Of a stretch of 64,000 nt of DNA, positions 44,344-56,084 are shown one piece after another. Numbering within the stretch: position 1 is the first letter of the stretch; each line of letters starts with the position of its first letter. Below the pieces are notes generated by a model. That model was given only the letters and a program-made list of their open reading frames with translations, made no database searches and was not told the DNA's origin. A program made the position numbers and the translations under genes. Source of the DNA: Calonectria ilicicola (lineage: Eukaryota; Ascomycota; Sordariomycetes; Hypocreales; Nectriaceae); assembly GCA_020809705.1 (NCBI GenBank), contig CP085828.1, forward strand, positions 372,001 through 436,000, written 5' to 3'.

Positions 44344-45656
44344 CTTGATGTTGATGTTGATATTGATGCTGGATGGCCGCACCGCCGAGAGCGTCCCGTC
44401 GTCCGTGATGCGGACTGCGGCTCCGGCCTTCTCCACGTTCCAACGGGTGGGCGGGCGGCGCGGAATTCGGCGACGGCCCGGTTGGGTGGGTGGAGTGACG
44501 ATGATGAATAACAGCTAGCTATCCTATCGATGCGACAGACGGGGTGGGTGGTGTTTGGATGTTTTTGTCTGCTTCTCTGTCGTGGTGGGGTACAAGTTTC
44601 CAGGCTGCTAAGTTAAGTTACTTACTCCTCACCCACCACTTCCACGTCAAAGCTTGCTGCTGGTTGGTGCTGGTGCTGGTGCTGGTGCCGCTGAGCTTCC
44701 CCTCACGTGATGCCAACACACCACAACCACAACCACAACCACACCACACCTTGAATGGATGCATGGAAAAATGGATGCATGGAATGCATTGACTTTCTCA
44801 ACCCGCTCGACAAAAATCAAAGCATCTGTGCATTGCCGCAACAACATGTGGCATGCCGCCCGCGAGTAATGTGTCTATGCATCCCCCCAGAAAAGAAATG
44901 CATTCCTGTCCGCCCGTTGTCACCATGGCGTGGGCTCCCTCCTCCACCATGCCGCCATGCCTCCGCTATGCCACAAGGCTGAGACTCGTGTTTCACCTTG
45001 CATACCCTATAACACCGGCTCCATCCCAACGCCCCAAGCTAATTGGTGGTATCCAATCTTAAAACTACGCCCTCTATTTGGGTTAATATCTATATATTAT
45101 TCCAGTATTAAATTTTAAATTTCCCGTCTTCCTTTGTTTTGCATCTGTCTGTCCCCCCGCATTGCCGTACTAAGCAGGTGCTCGATTGGCACATCATGAC
45201 GACTTACCATGATGATGATGACCTCACACACAACTCTTACCAGTAGCCAACTATCCACTGCTCCAAGTCTCGATTCTTCACACTTGCAAATATACGTAGA
45301 GATACATTGATTTGATTCTTTTTAACTAACAAATATGAATTAAGTTTTATTTTAATTCGTTCCGATGCAAAGAGTCGCCCATCCATTTTCTAGATGTCAT
45401 TGACGATTAAGAAGTTAAATCCACCATTTCTTTCGCTGTTCCTCTTCCCACCATGCAAAGTTCCACTCATTTAAACATTCCCAAGATATTGCCCCGTGTA
45501 TCCAACGCCGAAAAAATCAAACTGGGTGGTTATGTCCCGTCTATGCCAAAATATACACAGTGCCCCCCCAAAAAATATAATTAGGGACTTGAATGCCAAC
45601 TCTCTTATGTAACTCCTCCATAAATCAGTCAGCAGTGGCCCGAAAAAATATCATGT
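44344..45656. other. intergenic region with short tandem repeats
   Basis: This is the promoter of the transposase-derived gene and the 3' flank of the TBC gene. It contains a (TGGTGC)n tract near 44665-44690, a (CAACCA)n tract near 44716-44745, and repeats of ATGGATGCATGGA near 44755-44785. An AT-rich stretch lies at about 45050-45120 and 45290-45370. No reading frame is supported. Confidence 0.6.
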
Positions 45657-47845
45657 CTAGGCTTTTCCGGCCTCGCGAACCGCGATCATGAATCGGTCTT
45701 CAGCACCGACTTCTCCAGCGGGCCTTGCCGACGGCACATTGGCATTGCGTTCCGATAAGATGGCCTTGATCTCATCGGCTGACTTGGCTCCGAGTAGCGT
45801 CATTTCTCTGCTCAGCAAGAAGGCAACGGCTGCCCTGACCAACAAAGCGTCTCCTTCAAATACATATACATCCCATAGCCTGGCAGCTTCGTCAATAGCT
45901 AGGTGCCCGGTGAACATGCTGGTAAAAATTTCGCCGAGGAAGCCTTCCAACCGTGCCGGATCAACATGCTTGGTGAGGTGTTCGCGGAGGGGTGCCGATT
46001 TTAGTGACAGGGTTTGCAATACTAGGTTGCAGGCTGAAGACTGAGCGCCTGGATCCGAGGCGTAAAAGGACAAGGGCAAAGGTCGGTTGAGGATGTTGGA
46101 AAGTGACACAAAGGCTGCCGCCGCGTTGGGCAGATTAAGCAGTAGCAAAGCAGCAATTGTCTAGCGGGCAATGTTAGTATCACAGACTCACTCAGAGCTT
46201 TACTCCCATCTTTTGTACTTACATTACAACCTGAGACGTACCCAATGTCGCTTCGGTACATGGCATACGCGCTCAGCACATCAACCAGGCTATCGTGGAG
46301 GGGCCCGCCGATCTCAAAGATGCGCAGATCTTTCCAGGTTCGTTCGGCTGCGTCTCTGCGGATCTCTTGGAACCACTTTGCTTTCTTGACGTCATCCGCA
46401 TCACCCTTATCGTCCTTGACCCTGGTCTCAACCTCTCTCGCTCTCGCGAGAGCGGCTTCGAATGAGGTTTCGGTGAGACCAAGCTCATTGCCGATTGCGC
46501 GTGACCAAACGACTCCTCGGCTGCGAGGAGCAACGCCCTTCCACCACAGTTCCCTAGTCCTGCGTTCTCGGATGGCTTCGTTCCAGCGGGGAATCACGTC
46601 CCTTTCCCAAATATGCATCAGGTTGTCGGCAGCAACGTCCCGGCCCTCAATCTTGGCCTTTCGTGCGGCCTCACGTCGCTCCTCAGCCTTGGCACTGGCA
46701 GCCATCATTTTTTGGTATTCCTTCAAGTGTCGCTTCTCTTCAGCCGGATCCTTAGGCGGTAACCACGATGGTCTGGTTCGGCTCAGCACGGCCTCCTTCT
46801 CCTTGGACACGGGAAGTGGGTCAATCATGATGTTGGTTTTTCGAAGGGGTGGAAGTTCCGGAGTAGACTTAATTCGCTCTCTCTTGTCGTAAGAGTTATC
46901 CAGCGATCTCCTGCCTGCGTTCCAGGTGTTTGGGCGGACAGTGTTGACTCGTTTCGCCTGTTGCTCTTCCATCTCATCTGCATGCTCTTCCAATTTTTCC
47001 GTCAGAGCTTTGGCTTCTGCGTTCAGGTCAGCTAAAGCGGCGTTCCAGCTATGCGCGCGCGCCTTCATTGGGCTGCGTGGGACGCCGTCTGTCTTCCAAG
47101 AGGGAGACCGCAGGCAGCCCTGAGCCTGAGCGACAGCTGGTGTTCCATTGCCTACGCTTCGGACACGCTCCTTGGGAGCTCGATCGGGAGAAGGTGAGAC
47201 GGAATGGCTCCTGCTGGGTGAACGCTCCTGTGGAGGTCGGGGGGAAATGGGAACATTGTCGAGGACGAGGCCTTCAGGGATGTCGTCGCCATCGTCCTCG
47301 TCGCATTCTTGCTCGAGGTCGTTGAATGATTTGCGCTCACGTGTCGACTGCCAGCTGCCGCGGCGAGGTCTTGCGGGAAAGGTCGGGTCTCGCGGGTTCA
47401 GCGAGTATGCAGGGCTGGGACTTCGGTGGCGGCGAGGGAAGGGAATAGTGGCCGAAGAGGGACTGGTCATGCGCTTACGATTGCTGGCGGGAGGCTCGGT
47501 GAGGGCGCTGAGGTTTGTGCTGCGTGGGTTGGCGAATACGTTGGTCTGGATGGTGGGATAGGGTGGACGGGCTTTGGAAGCGGTTCGTCCAGCAGCAAGA
47601 GTTCGACCGGATGGCGTCTTTACGGGGAGAGAACGAACGCTGATGTCGGAGGGACTCTTGATCCTCACAGTGTCGTTGTCGTCATCGAGGCCAATGTCCT
47701 CGAAGTGGCCAACGTCGGCCAAAACACTGCCATCGTCGCTGCTGAAGGACTGGAAAGACGACGACTTGGAGCTTTTGGAGGCCGTCATCCCGGGAGGGGA
47801 GTCGGGGCTGGGGATGGCGATGTTGAGCTCACGAGTGCGGATCAT
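45657..47845 (-). CDS. TBC-domain protein (putative Rab GTPase-activating protein), 708 aa
   Basis: Exons are 47845-46223 and 46160-45657. The 62-nt intron (GTAAGT, ACTAAC branch, CGCTAG) lies inside the TBC domain and joins YVSGCN to TIAALLLLNLP. Residues 1 to about 340 are disordered and Ser/Pro/Arg-rich, followed by a Lys/Glu/Ala-rich helical stretch (about 360-420). The TBC domain spans roughly 430-700. The arginine-finger region reads IRRDAAERTW (495-504), with one residue more than the usual IxxDxxR. The glutamine-finger motif YxQG is YVSG (536-539), so the catalytic Gln is Ser. The partner Rab is unknown and GAP activity is uncertain. It closest resembles TBC1D12/14-like domains by pattern. 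Confidence 0.88.
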
Positions 47846-47853
47846 TGTCGCAT
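47842..47853 (-). promoter_or_regulatory. three-codon uORF overlapping the TBC start codon
   Basis: An upstream ATG at 47853-47851 is followed by CGA CAA TGA. The TGA overlaps the main ATG (47845-47843) as ATGA. Such a minimal uORF with an overlapping stop could impose termination-reinitiation or leaky scanning on the TBC gene. Whether the transcript includes this ATG is not known. Confidence 0.5.
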
Positions 47854-50136
47854 GGTAGGGAGACAGGCAGGCAAAGGAGGTCGAATTGCGGATCGGTGAT
47901 GTTTAAGATCGGCACAGTCGGATCGAGGAGACTCGGTCTCGTGCGTCTCGTTGGTGTAAGTCGAGCACCGAACAAGCGGTGGCGCCGTGATTTGATCGGT
48001 GGGACGTCAGCAAGGCGGTGCAGGGTCGTTGGCTGTTGCTGGGCTGGATCTTGGGTCTGATGAAGGAGTCGTTTCAAAGCTGGCCGGGGTTGTGACTCGG
48101 GCCCAGAATTGGTCAGGGAGGGGACCAGTTCCGTAATAGGAATGTTATTGAAGCGAGATGAAATAGTGAATTATAGCGAGAGTAGAGTTCAGATGGCTGC
48201 AATGCGCAAGCAATGTTGCAGACGAGACGGGTCAGGAAACAAGGCAAGGCAAGGAGCAGAGGGATGGATGATGGATCGATCAACGATGCTGCAGTCAGTC
48301 CCGAGCGAGTGGGTGGTTGTGGTGGTGGTTGGTTGCTGGATGCTGACACTCAATACCACGAGACAAGACACAAAGGCGCAAGTAAACACGAGCGAATTGT
48401 GGGCTCCTGGGGAGGTTGGTGTGATCGGATCTGGGGGGGAGAAGCGAGAGAATATCCGTGAGGAGGATCAGATCCCAAAGAAGAAGAGTATAAGCGAGGG
48501 CGATTGGGATCCGGGTTCAGGCAGTCAACGAGCGAGTAGGGTTGTTACAGGAAAGTAAAATAAAATAAAATAAAATAGAGAGGGAGAGAGAGAGAGAGAG
48601 ACAGGATCGACGGATTGGGGGGTGAGAAAGCAGGGAAGGAGCGCAGATGAATGAATGAATGACGACGATCGCAAGGAGGAAGGCGCCGCCAACGAACCAA
48701 ACGCCAGCACGTCTGACCAATGCAACTGCCCTGCACCACATGCGCGCCGCTTGTGCCAGTTTGTGTGCGCCAGTTGTGCCCATGCACAAGTACAACGAGC
48801 AAGAACCTTCTGTTCCCTCCCTGCTTCCTTGCCTGCCTTGCTCCTGACCTGACTTGACCGTGGTTGGCAAGGCCCCGACGACAGGCAGGTCCGAAGTGGG
48901 AAGTGGGAGTGGGAGGCCCGGCAAGGTACGGTACCGGGGTTTGGTGCGGCAGGTACCGTCGGGACAGCAGCCACGGCGCTTGCTAGTCATGTACCTCACT
49001 GTGCATCTCGCTGTATATTGTATGTACATTGTACATACTGTCTGTACCTGAGCGGTGGATGAGTGGGTGGGTGAGTGGGCGGCGCCAACCAGCCAACCAC
49101 CAGCCAGCCAGCAAGGACGGACAGGAGAGAGAGGAGAGGACAGGACAGGAGAGCAACATGGCCAGTCCTGGCCCAGACCAGGTCAGACAGTTCGGGAGGG
49201 GCGACAGCTTAACCTAAAAGAGCAACCCACTTCCACAACGGATGGACAGGGCAGCCGAGTAATGCATGGGGCCGTGTACATGTGCGCTGCGCTGACGCGG
49301 ACGAGTGACTTTACGCACAAAATTTGCCCGCCATCCGATGGTGGCATGGCCTTATCGTGTCAAGCCATGCGCAGGGGATCGCAAATGGAGCGCAAATGGA
49401 GCGTAGATTGGGGGCCGGCAGCGAACGAGCCCTACTCTATGTAATCTACTGCATGTACATAGTCCGTACAGTGAGGCCCGACAGTCCACTCCCGCCGAGG
49501 TACATACTGTGCCCTGCAGCCGGCACCGCGCACAAAGCCACAGTGCCGCGGGCCAGGTACCAGTGCGGTCCCAGCGCGGCCTCAGTGTGCGCCCAGCACT
49601 CCCGCACCCCTGCCTCTCGTAATCTCGGCCGCATATGCGCGGCTAATAAACCCCCACAACGAATCACATCCTCGCAATCGACTTCTCCAGACTCGGTTTG
49701 GAGCGGTGGGCAAAACTGGTTTTGGTTTTGCACCGTCAGTCAATAAAAAATCATCCTTGGGGATTGCCTCCTATTCCGTTGCCTCCGGTCTAATACATGG
49801 TGCACTTGGCAGAGTCCTTTGGTTCTCATTGAAATTTGTGTGTCTGACATCTTCATCATCCCGTCTCTGTCCCCACACGCCTTGGCCAAAAATAGGCCGC
49901 TCCGTGCCTCCAGCCAGTCCAGTCAGTGTCAGTCCGTCCAGTCACTCGTCGTCCGCCGCCACGGACCCGCCCCATACACGTGCCTCCCTCCTTTAAATCA
50001 ACACAACAACAACAATGCTCCTCTCCTCTCCTTAATCTGGCCCTGGGCTGATGCTAGTACCTGCTTGGATTATCAGCCTCCTCACATGAATAAAACTTGG
50101 TCCGAATTTTGACAGACAGCCACATCCCCGCCACCC
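47846..50136. other. 2.3-kb GC-rich intergenic region
   Basis: The region lies between the TBC start and the 3' end of the SIM/PP1-motif gene, both on the minus strand, so it contains a long 5' region for the TBC gene. It carries an (AAAAT)n tract and a (GA)n tract near 48555-48600. It also has several clusters of GTACAT/ATGTAC (about 48990-49045 and 49455-49505) and Gly/Ala-type GC strings. Open frames of up to 170 codons appear on both strands, but none has a domain or a consistent start. Confidence 0.6.
48555..48602. repeat. (AAAAT)n followed by (GA)n microsatellites
   Basis: Four to five TAAAA units (about 48555-48577) run directly into a GA-rich tract (about 48578-48602) in the 5' region of the TBC gene. 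Simple sequence, possibly length-polymorphic. Confidence 0.8.
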
Positions 50137-53100
50137 TCAAGCCTCCCTGATGGTCTCTCCCTGTTGGTTCGCAACCTGTCTCGCACCCTTGACGCGACTG
50201 GCTTGACGCCTCATCTTTTCCTCAACAGCCGTCGCCAGTTCTTTCTTCTTCGTTGTAAATAGTGGAAATGGAGTCGTTCTTGTTGCCCTTGACATTTTCG
50301 GCCGGAGCTTTCCCCAGAGGTTGCCTTCCTGGCTCTCCGCCTTTATGCCTTGATACCTGACCTCTCGTCGAGCCAGTGAATTGGATCCTTGCTCGCTGTC
50401 GGTCTTGTTCCGAATGTCCACGCCGGAGGATTTACTATCCGTCAGGTCTTTCTCAAACTTTGTTGTGTGCCTTGCCATTTCCTGCCCGGATCTCGGAGGG
50501 AAGAAACCTTCTCGTTTGAGCACCGACTTGTTTATCGGCTTTGGCTCGCCACCTTTGTTCTCGCGCTCTCGCTTCAGAATTAAACCCTCCGCCATCCTGG
50601 TAGTTGCATTATAGTTTGGGCCACGCGATTGAGGCTCTTCAATCTTGATCTTGGGCTTTGTGGGAGTATCCTGGCTGCTTGTGCTACTGTCCGTGTCATC
50701 TTCGTCTTCCTCTGATAAGCCACTCTATGGCTCATAGATGGATGCTTCTGGAGTTTTCTCTGCTCGGGTGTGTTAGTGTAACTTTTCGGCTAATTTTGAC
50801 CATGACTTACTCTTGTGAATCCGTCCCGCACCCGACGCTTGTGGGAGTACAGCCCCTCCGGTTTTGGGCTTGTGAACCTTGGCCAAGATTGGTTTGTAAT
50901 AGGGCTTAGAGACCGACCTGATCCAGACTGGCTTTGAGTGAAGAGTCACCAACGTCTCGCGCCTTTTCAAAGTTACGTGTTTTGGCATCGCCTTGGCTAC
51001 CGAGGGCGCCACCCATCGGGAGATTTGTGATGTGTTGACTGGCGAATACGGGTCCCATTCATCGCCATTGCCCTCCTGGAACCGAACTCGTCTAGGTGAC
51101 GGCTTGAGAATCCCCTTCATGCTCACCGATTCACGGTGAAGAGGCTGGAACCTGTCCAGCAGCCCGTGCTCACCCCTGTCTTGCAAATGTTGCCTAATAG
51201 CCGAAGCATTATACAGGACGGAAGGTGGGGTCAGCTGCTTGTCCTTACAAGAACTGCCAGGGCTGTTCGCCGATGAGTTGACTTCTGGAGCCGTTGACAG
51301 GTCTGGGCTGCTCATTTCGCTGCTTTCCAGGGTGCCTCCGTCGCTGGGCTCCTGGAGAGTCTTCGAACAAGGCATATGCTGAGCCCTTATAGCAAAGGGG
51401 CTGTCGAACTCCTGACTCAGGGGAGGAGGTTGCGACGAAGGAGGAGGCGATGATATCGGGACATATTCGTCCTCAGAGTCATTGATAATATCAGGTGGAT
51501 AAAGAAGACATGGGGATTTCCTGACATGCTCTGGTTTTGGGCCATTAGCTTGGTTGCCGTTGTCAGCATGATGACTTCTGTCATGAGGGCCCTTTTGACT
51601 TGGGGACTTGTCAATGGAATTTTTAACAAACAATGCAGGCGAAAAGGATAATTTTCTCTGACGCTCTTCTTGTTTCAAATTGCCATTTGATACACAAGGT
51701 GGCTCTTTGAAGGGGCTAGTAGAAGTCGTAAACTTGTTCACCTTGCTCTCATGCTCGGAATCGTCCTTGCCCATCTTGAAAACTAAAAGATGGGCTGTAG
51801 GCGAGGCAAACCTTTTCATCTCCGTTTGTTTAGTGTCATCCATATCCATATCGGATGAATGCTGGCTCTGGGAGAGATTAAAATTTTCCGACGAGTTGTC
51901 TGATTGCTCAGCTTTGATTTGTTGGGGTAGTGGCTTCGTAACCGTGCTTTTGGCTCTCGACATACCACACCCAGCCCTCTCAAGCATAGAAGGAAGCGAT
52001 GGCATCGCACTATACTCATCAGAATCGCTCGATAGGTCTGAATCGTCGGACGAAGGTTCTTGTGTCAAATCGATGGACGGGCTCTCAGCTGTTAGTATAG
52101 GGTGAGACACAAGCTGACTCTTGACCTTGGCAGCAAGGGGATAGACTGGCTGAGCGCGTGAAGGAGCAATGTTTGGTGCTCTATTGTGCAGCACGACAAC
52201 ATCCTTTTTGACGGAGGCAGATTTCTGATCTGAATCTTCGCTATCTGCATCAGTGGCGGCCTCCACGTCGGCCAAGGGAGGATGGGATGCCTCGTCCTTA
52301 GATGATGTGGTAGCCTCGGCAAGTACGCCATTCAAACCAGCCTCCCTTTTAGTGATAGAGGCCTTAGGAAGAGGGATTGCAATATTCTCAGTCACCTTTC
52401 TTTTCTTGAATGGGTTGTCCTCGGCATCATTCTGAATATGTCTTTTTGATGGGGAAGGTTGGACTTTTTCGATAAAGCAGTCGGATTCATTCTGCTTCTC
52501 AGAACCCGGTTCTGGAACGACCACAATTTTGGCATCTTGCAAATATCGTGATTTTGTGGTGGGATGACGATTCTTTGATGCGGACAAAGAAGACGCTTGG
52601 GATACCGGCTTAGGTGTTGGCGAGGTTGTGGATTTTTGTTTTGGCTGAGGTCGAGTTGGGGTTTCTGGCGCCTCAACTTTCCTCTTGATCTTTCTGTTGA
52701 TTTGGGGATTGGTTACATAACTCCTGTCTAGTTTGCGATTCGCAGCAGGTGAGGAAACAATTTTCTGAACCGTACAATCGCTACTCTCGTCTGCTGATGA
52801 GATATCAATCGGGATGTATGGTGAAGTGCCGGATACATTGTGTGCCGGATTGTTCAAGGGTGGCTGCGACGATGCTCTGCCACGGACAGACGTTGGTGTT
52901 TCAGGAATCTTTTCGCTCGGAAGAGATGCTCCCCTCGAAGTGCTGATCCGTGATTCTGTTCTTGGAGCTGAAGGAACTGGGTTGGGGGCAGGCGGACGAG
53001 CAGCACCCTTGGTGTTCCGCGGAGACGTAGTAGTGGACTGACAAGCACTTCGACTAAGGTTTTGTTGCGGCGGAGCCTTCGTTTTGTTGCTATTGCGTCT

Positions 53101-53157
53101 ACGGTTGCCTGTGCTCGATGGCGCAGATGCCCGTGGGCCTCGAGGCGAAGGCATCAT
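50137..53157 (-). CDS. disordered nuclear protein with SUMO-interaction motifs and a PP1-docking motif, 973 aa
   Basis: Exon 1 is 53157-50811 and exon 2 is 50711-50137. A 99-nt intron (GTAAGT, CACTAAC, TTATCAG) gives ...GRIHKKEDEDDTDSS in phase. Nearer AG acceptors lead into stops or the wrong frame. Almost the whole protein is predicted disordered by composition. Visible motifs: IPIDISSADESS (115-126) and SIDLTQEPSSDD (361-372), both classic SUMO-interaction motifs followed by acidic runs; a third, DIINDSEDE; NLS-type KIKRK (156-160) and KKRKV (about 251-255); and GILKPSPRRVRF (682-693), whose RVRF matches the RVxF docking site for protein phosphatase 1. I infer a chromatin- or mitosis-related scaffold. 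No enzymatic domain is seen. Confidence 0.8.
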
Positions 53158-53766
53158 GGATAGGGGTTGGGTCGTTGATTTTTGGTTGGCCGACGCAGAC
53201 GGATAGATGGCAGCTCATGTTGTGGTTGAGAAGCCTTCCAACCGCGTTATGGCGATGCTTTTGTCACGAAGACGGCAGAGAAGCATGTATTGGTAGCGAC
53301 GCGCGAGGATTGCAAAAATGGAGAAGAAAAATGAGTGGAAGACTTGAGGAAAGCAAGAATAACCTCGAGTATGAAATAATGTGAATTTCGGAATAGAAGC
53401 TGCCCCCTCAACACGCGTGAGTGGGGTAGGAGAATACAAGAGAACAGCACAGAGCGAGTGTGCTATGGGAAAGCACTAATTGAATGTTTGCATCAAGGTG
53501 AGCCTAAGGTAAGCCCAAGGTGAATGCTATCATACTGTTTGTTTGCTGGGCCAGCTGAGCGCAGGTGAGCAAACCGGCCGAGCAACGCAGCCAAAAACCA
53601 CAAAACATGACTCCAGAAAGACGCTTATTCCTCTTATTGACGTAAAGTGCCCAATCCTTATGGCTCTTTTCTTTTTATTTGCATTTTCCATGCCCCCGCA
53701 TCTATGGTATCATTACAGATCATCATGGTCCATGCCTATCCGTCACAAGCCAGTTGAGCCTTGCCC
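53158..53766. other. 0.6-kb intergenic region between tandem minus-strand genes
   Basis: This holds the promoter of the SIM/PP1-motif gene and the 3' flank of CCT2. I see no TATA box or reading frame of note. Confidence 0.6.
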
Positions 53767-55591
53767 TTACATTCTCTCCCGTCTGCGAGGCGCCGCTCGG
53801 ATAATATCATCGACTCTGAGAAGAAGCTACAAAGCGTGTGTTAGTAAAAAAAAAACCAAAAAAAACTTATACTACATCAACAGCGTATCGGTTTATCTTA
53901 CCTCTGCTGCTTCGCTGGCGGATGAGACCACGGCCTTCTTCAGCTTGTAACTCTCAACAACACCAAGATCTCGCATGTCGGTGATGCCGCCACCAGGAGT
54001 CATCAGGTCCAGACCATATGTGGTAAGTCCATCGTAGATGGCTTTTCGCAATCGGGAAACAAGCTCGCCAGAGTCCAATCCAGCGTTGTCGGCCAGAATG
54101 GTGGGCAGTTGTCGCAGAGCAATGGCAAAGCTGGACACGGCCATCTGTCGCTTACCCTCGACACGAGTGGCAGCGGCTTCAACGGCCTTGGCCATGAGCA
54201 TCTCGGCACAACCGCCACCGAGGGTGGTCCTGGGCTCCTTGACGGTCTGCGATAGAACGGCCAAGGCATCGTGCAAGCTTCGCTCGGCCTCATCAAGCAG
54301 CTGTTCTGTGGCACCACGGAGCACAACTGTGCACGCCTCACCTCCAGAGACGCCCGAGAATTTGATAAGAGTGTCCTCGCCGATAATAACCTCCTCGATC
54401 AAGTCGCAGTGACCCAGCTTGACCTGGTCAGGGTGGTCGAAGGTCGAGGCAATCTCTCCGCCCGTTACCAGAGCCAGACGCTCAATACCGTCAAAGTCGG
54501 CGTGCTCGATCGACATGATACCGGCATCGGTAAATAGCTGTTCGGGCCAGTTGTAAATGAGTTGACGGTTGATGAAGCAGTTGATGCCGTGGGACTTGAT
54601 CTTCTCCACCTTGGCCTTCATCTTCTCCTTTTCGGCCTTCTCCAGGTCGGCAAGCTTGCTCGTCGAGGTGACCTTGACTCGTGCTCCGAAAATCTTGACC
54701 TTGTCGGTGTCCATGGAAGTGTTGGCTACCAGGATCTTGGCATTCTCTAGACGTTTGGGCTGGTTGACACCAATCTTCTTGTCTAAGATGAATCCTTCGT
54801 CAAGGTACGAGTCGCTCAGCTTACCACCGGCCTTCTTGATAATCTGAATGTGAGTCAGATCGGATGACCTCAATCGTAGTACGGCGTCGACAGCGAGTTC
54901 GGCAAACTGGTCTCGGTCCTGGGCCAGGACCTTTGAGCTGAGAGTTGTTCGAGCGATGGCAAGCAGGTCTTTTCGGAAGGCCTCGGGGTTCTTGCTGTGG
55001 TCAACCGCCGACTCCTCCAGGGCCTTGAGGGAAGCTTGGCTCGCTATTCTGTAACCTTCGATGATAGTCTGGGGGTGGATCTTCTTGTCAACCAACTTCT
55101 CGGCCTCGCGGAGGAGCTCAGCGGCGAGGACAGTCACGGAGGTGGTACCGTCACCGACTTCATCATCCTGCACCTTGGAAATGTTGACGAGAACCTTTGC
55201 GGCGGCGTTATCGAGGGCGATCGACTTGAGGATGGTAGCACCGTCGTTTGTCACCATGATTTCGGCGGTCGAGCTACGCCATATTAGAAAAAAGTGATAT
55301 AGGGGGTGGGGGGTTTGCTAGTAGTCACATACGCCGACTGGAGAATCTTGTCCATGCCCTTGGGGCCTAGTGTGCTCTTGACGAGATCGCCGACGGCGAT
55401 GGCACCGACAAAGGCGGAGAGACGAGCATTCTCGCCCTTCTCCTCGGTGGTGCCCTCTTCGAAAATCTGGGTTGGTTGGAAAGACTGGCGGGGTGGAAGC
55501 GGACGGAACTTGTTAGTGACCTGGGCCATTTCCGAGACAAAGAAATCAAACCAAAAAATGGATTGCGGGGAGTCTGGACAGTACATACCAT
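53767..55591 (-). CDS. CCT2: T-complex protein 1 subunit beta (CCT2), 528 aa
   Basis: This is a subunit of the cytosolic TRiC/CCT chaperonin that folds actin, tubulin and WD40 proteins. Exons are 55591-55589 (the ATG alone), 55484-55333, 55273-53902 and 53826-53767. Introns are 104, 59 and 75 nt with good donors and branch points. The spliced N-terminus is [20 protein letters not shown]. Group II chaperonin hallmarks are present: [13 protein letters not shown] and VTNDGATIL (ATP site), VGDGTTSV (catalytic Asp), [10 protein letters not shown] and TAGLDL-like [10 protein letters not shown]. The C-terminus is [19 protein letters not shown]. Subunit identity as beta rests on [21 protein letters not shown] and [20 protein letters not shown]. 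The length fits the family. Confidence 0.96.
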
Positions 55592-56084
55592 GGCGGGCAA
55601 TCTAGCAACTTCACACGACGAAACCTATCAAAACAGAGGGGGATTGTCGTCGAGATGCTTCAGCCTTGGGGGGCGCGGTGTAGCCTCTTCGAAGCTCCCA
55701 GCTAAGCACCAGCAAAAGTAATCCCACCCCCACTAGCGAAAGGCACCCTGCGCTGGCTGCACGTGATTTGCCCCGCGGTCGCGGAGCCGTCGGCGGAGGA
55801 AGATCGCTTCTCCGTCGCGCACACTTTGTGGAAAGTGTAGAACACCAAATTTATGCTGCACCAGGTCGGCCAACCCAACATCTCGAGCCTCCGCACGCCC
55901 CCGAGCACGCCTCCCTCGGTCAACCCCTGCGTGTCGCCATAGTCTGAAAATTCGCACGCGCCCCGGTGCCCTCACCACGCTGCGATTTTCCCCGAACCCT
56001 ACCAAAAAAAAATCCGTATTGTTCGTTTGAAGAGAGAGCGGGGCAATTTTTCTGCACCCCTCCACAACCACCAAATCGCCCATC
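55592..56084. promoter_or_regulatory. 493-bp divergent promoter shared by CCT2 and eIF3b
   Basis: CCT2 (minus) and eIF3b (plus) start codons face away from each other across 493 bp, so this segment must contain both promoters and 5' leaders. No TATA box is evident, consistent with housekeeping genes. A pyrimidine-rich leader precedes the eIF3b ATG. Confidence 0.65.

Noticed and set aside
43100..44500. Live mobile element around the transposase-like gene
   Set aside because: No terminal inverted repeats or TA target duplications were recognised, and the catalytic first Asp is missing.
48517..49029. 170-codon minus-strand frame upstream of the TBC gene
   Set aside because: Low-complexity content from (GA)n and (AAAAT)n tracts, with no domain and no consistent start.
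55333..55529. CCT2 starting at the ATG giving [15 protein letters not shown]
   Set aside because: That sequence contains the branch point and acceptor of an intron. Splicing ATG directly to SFQPTQ gives the usual fungal CCT2 N-terminus.
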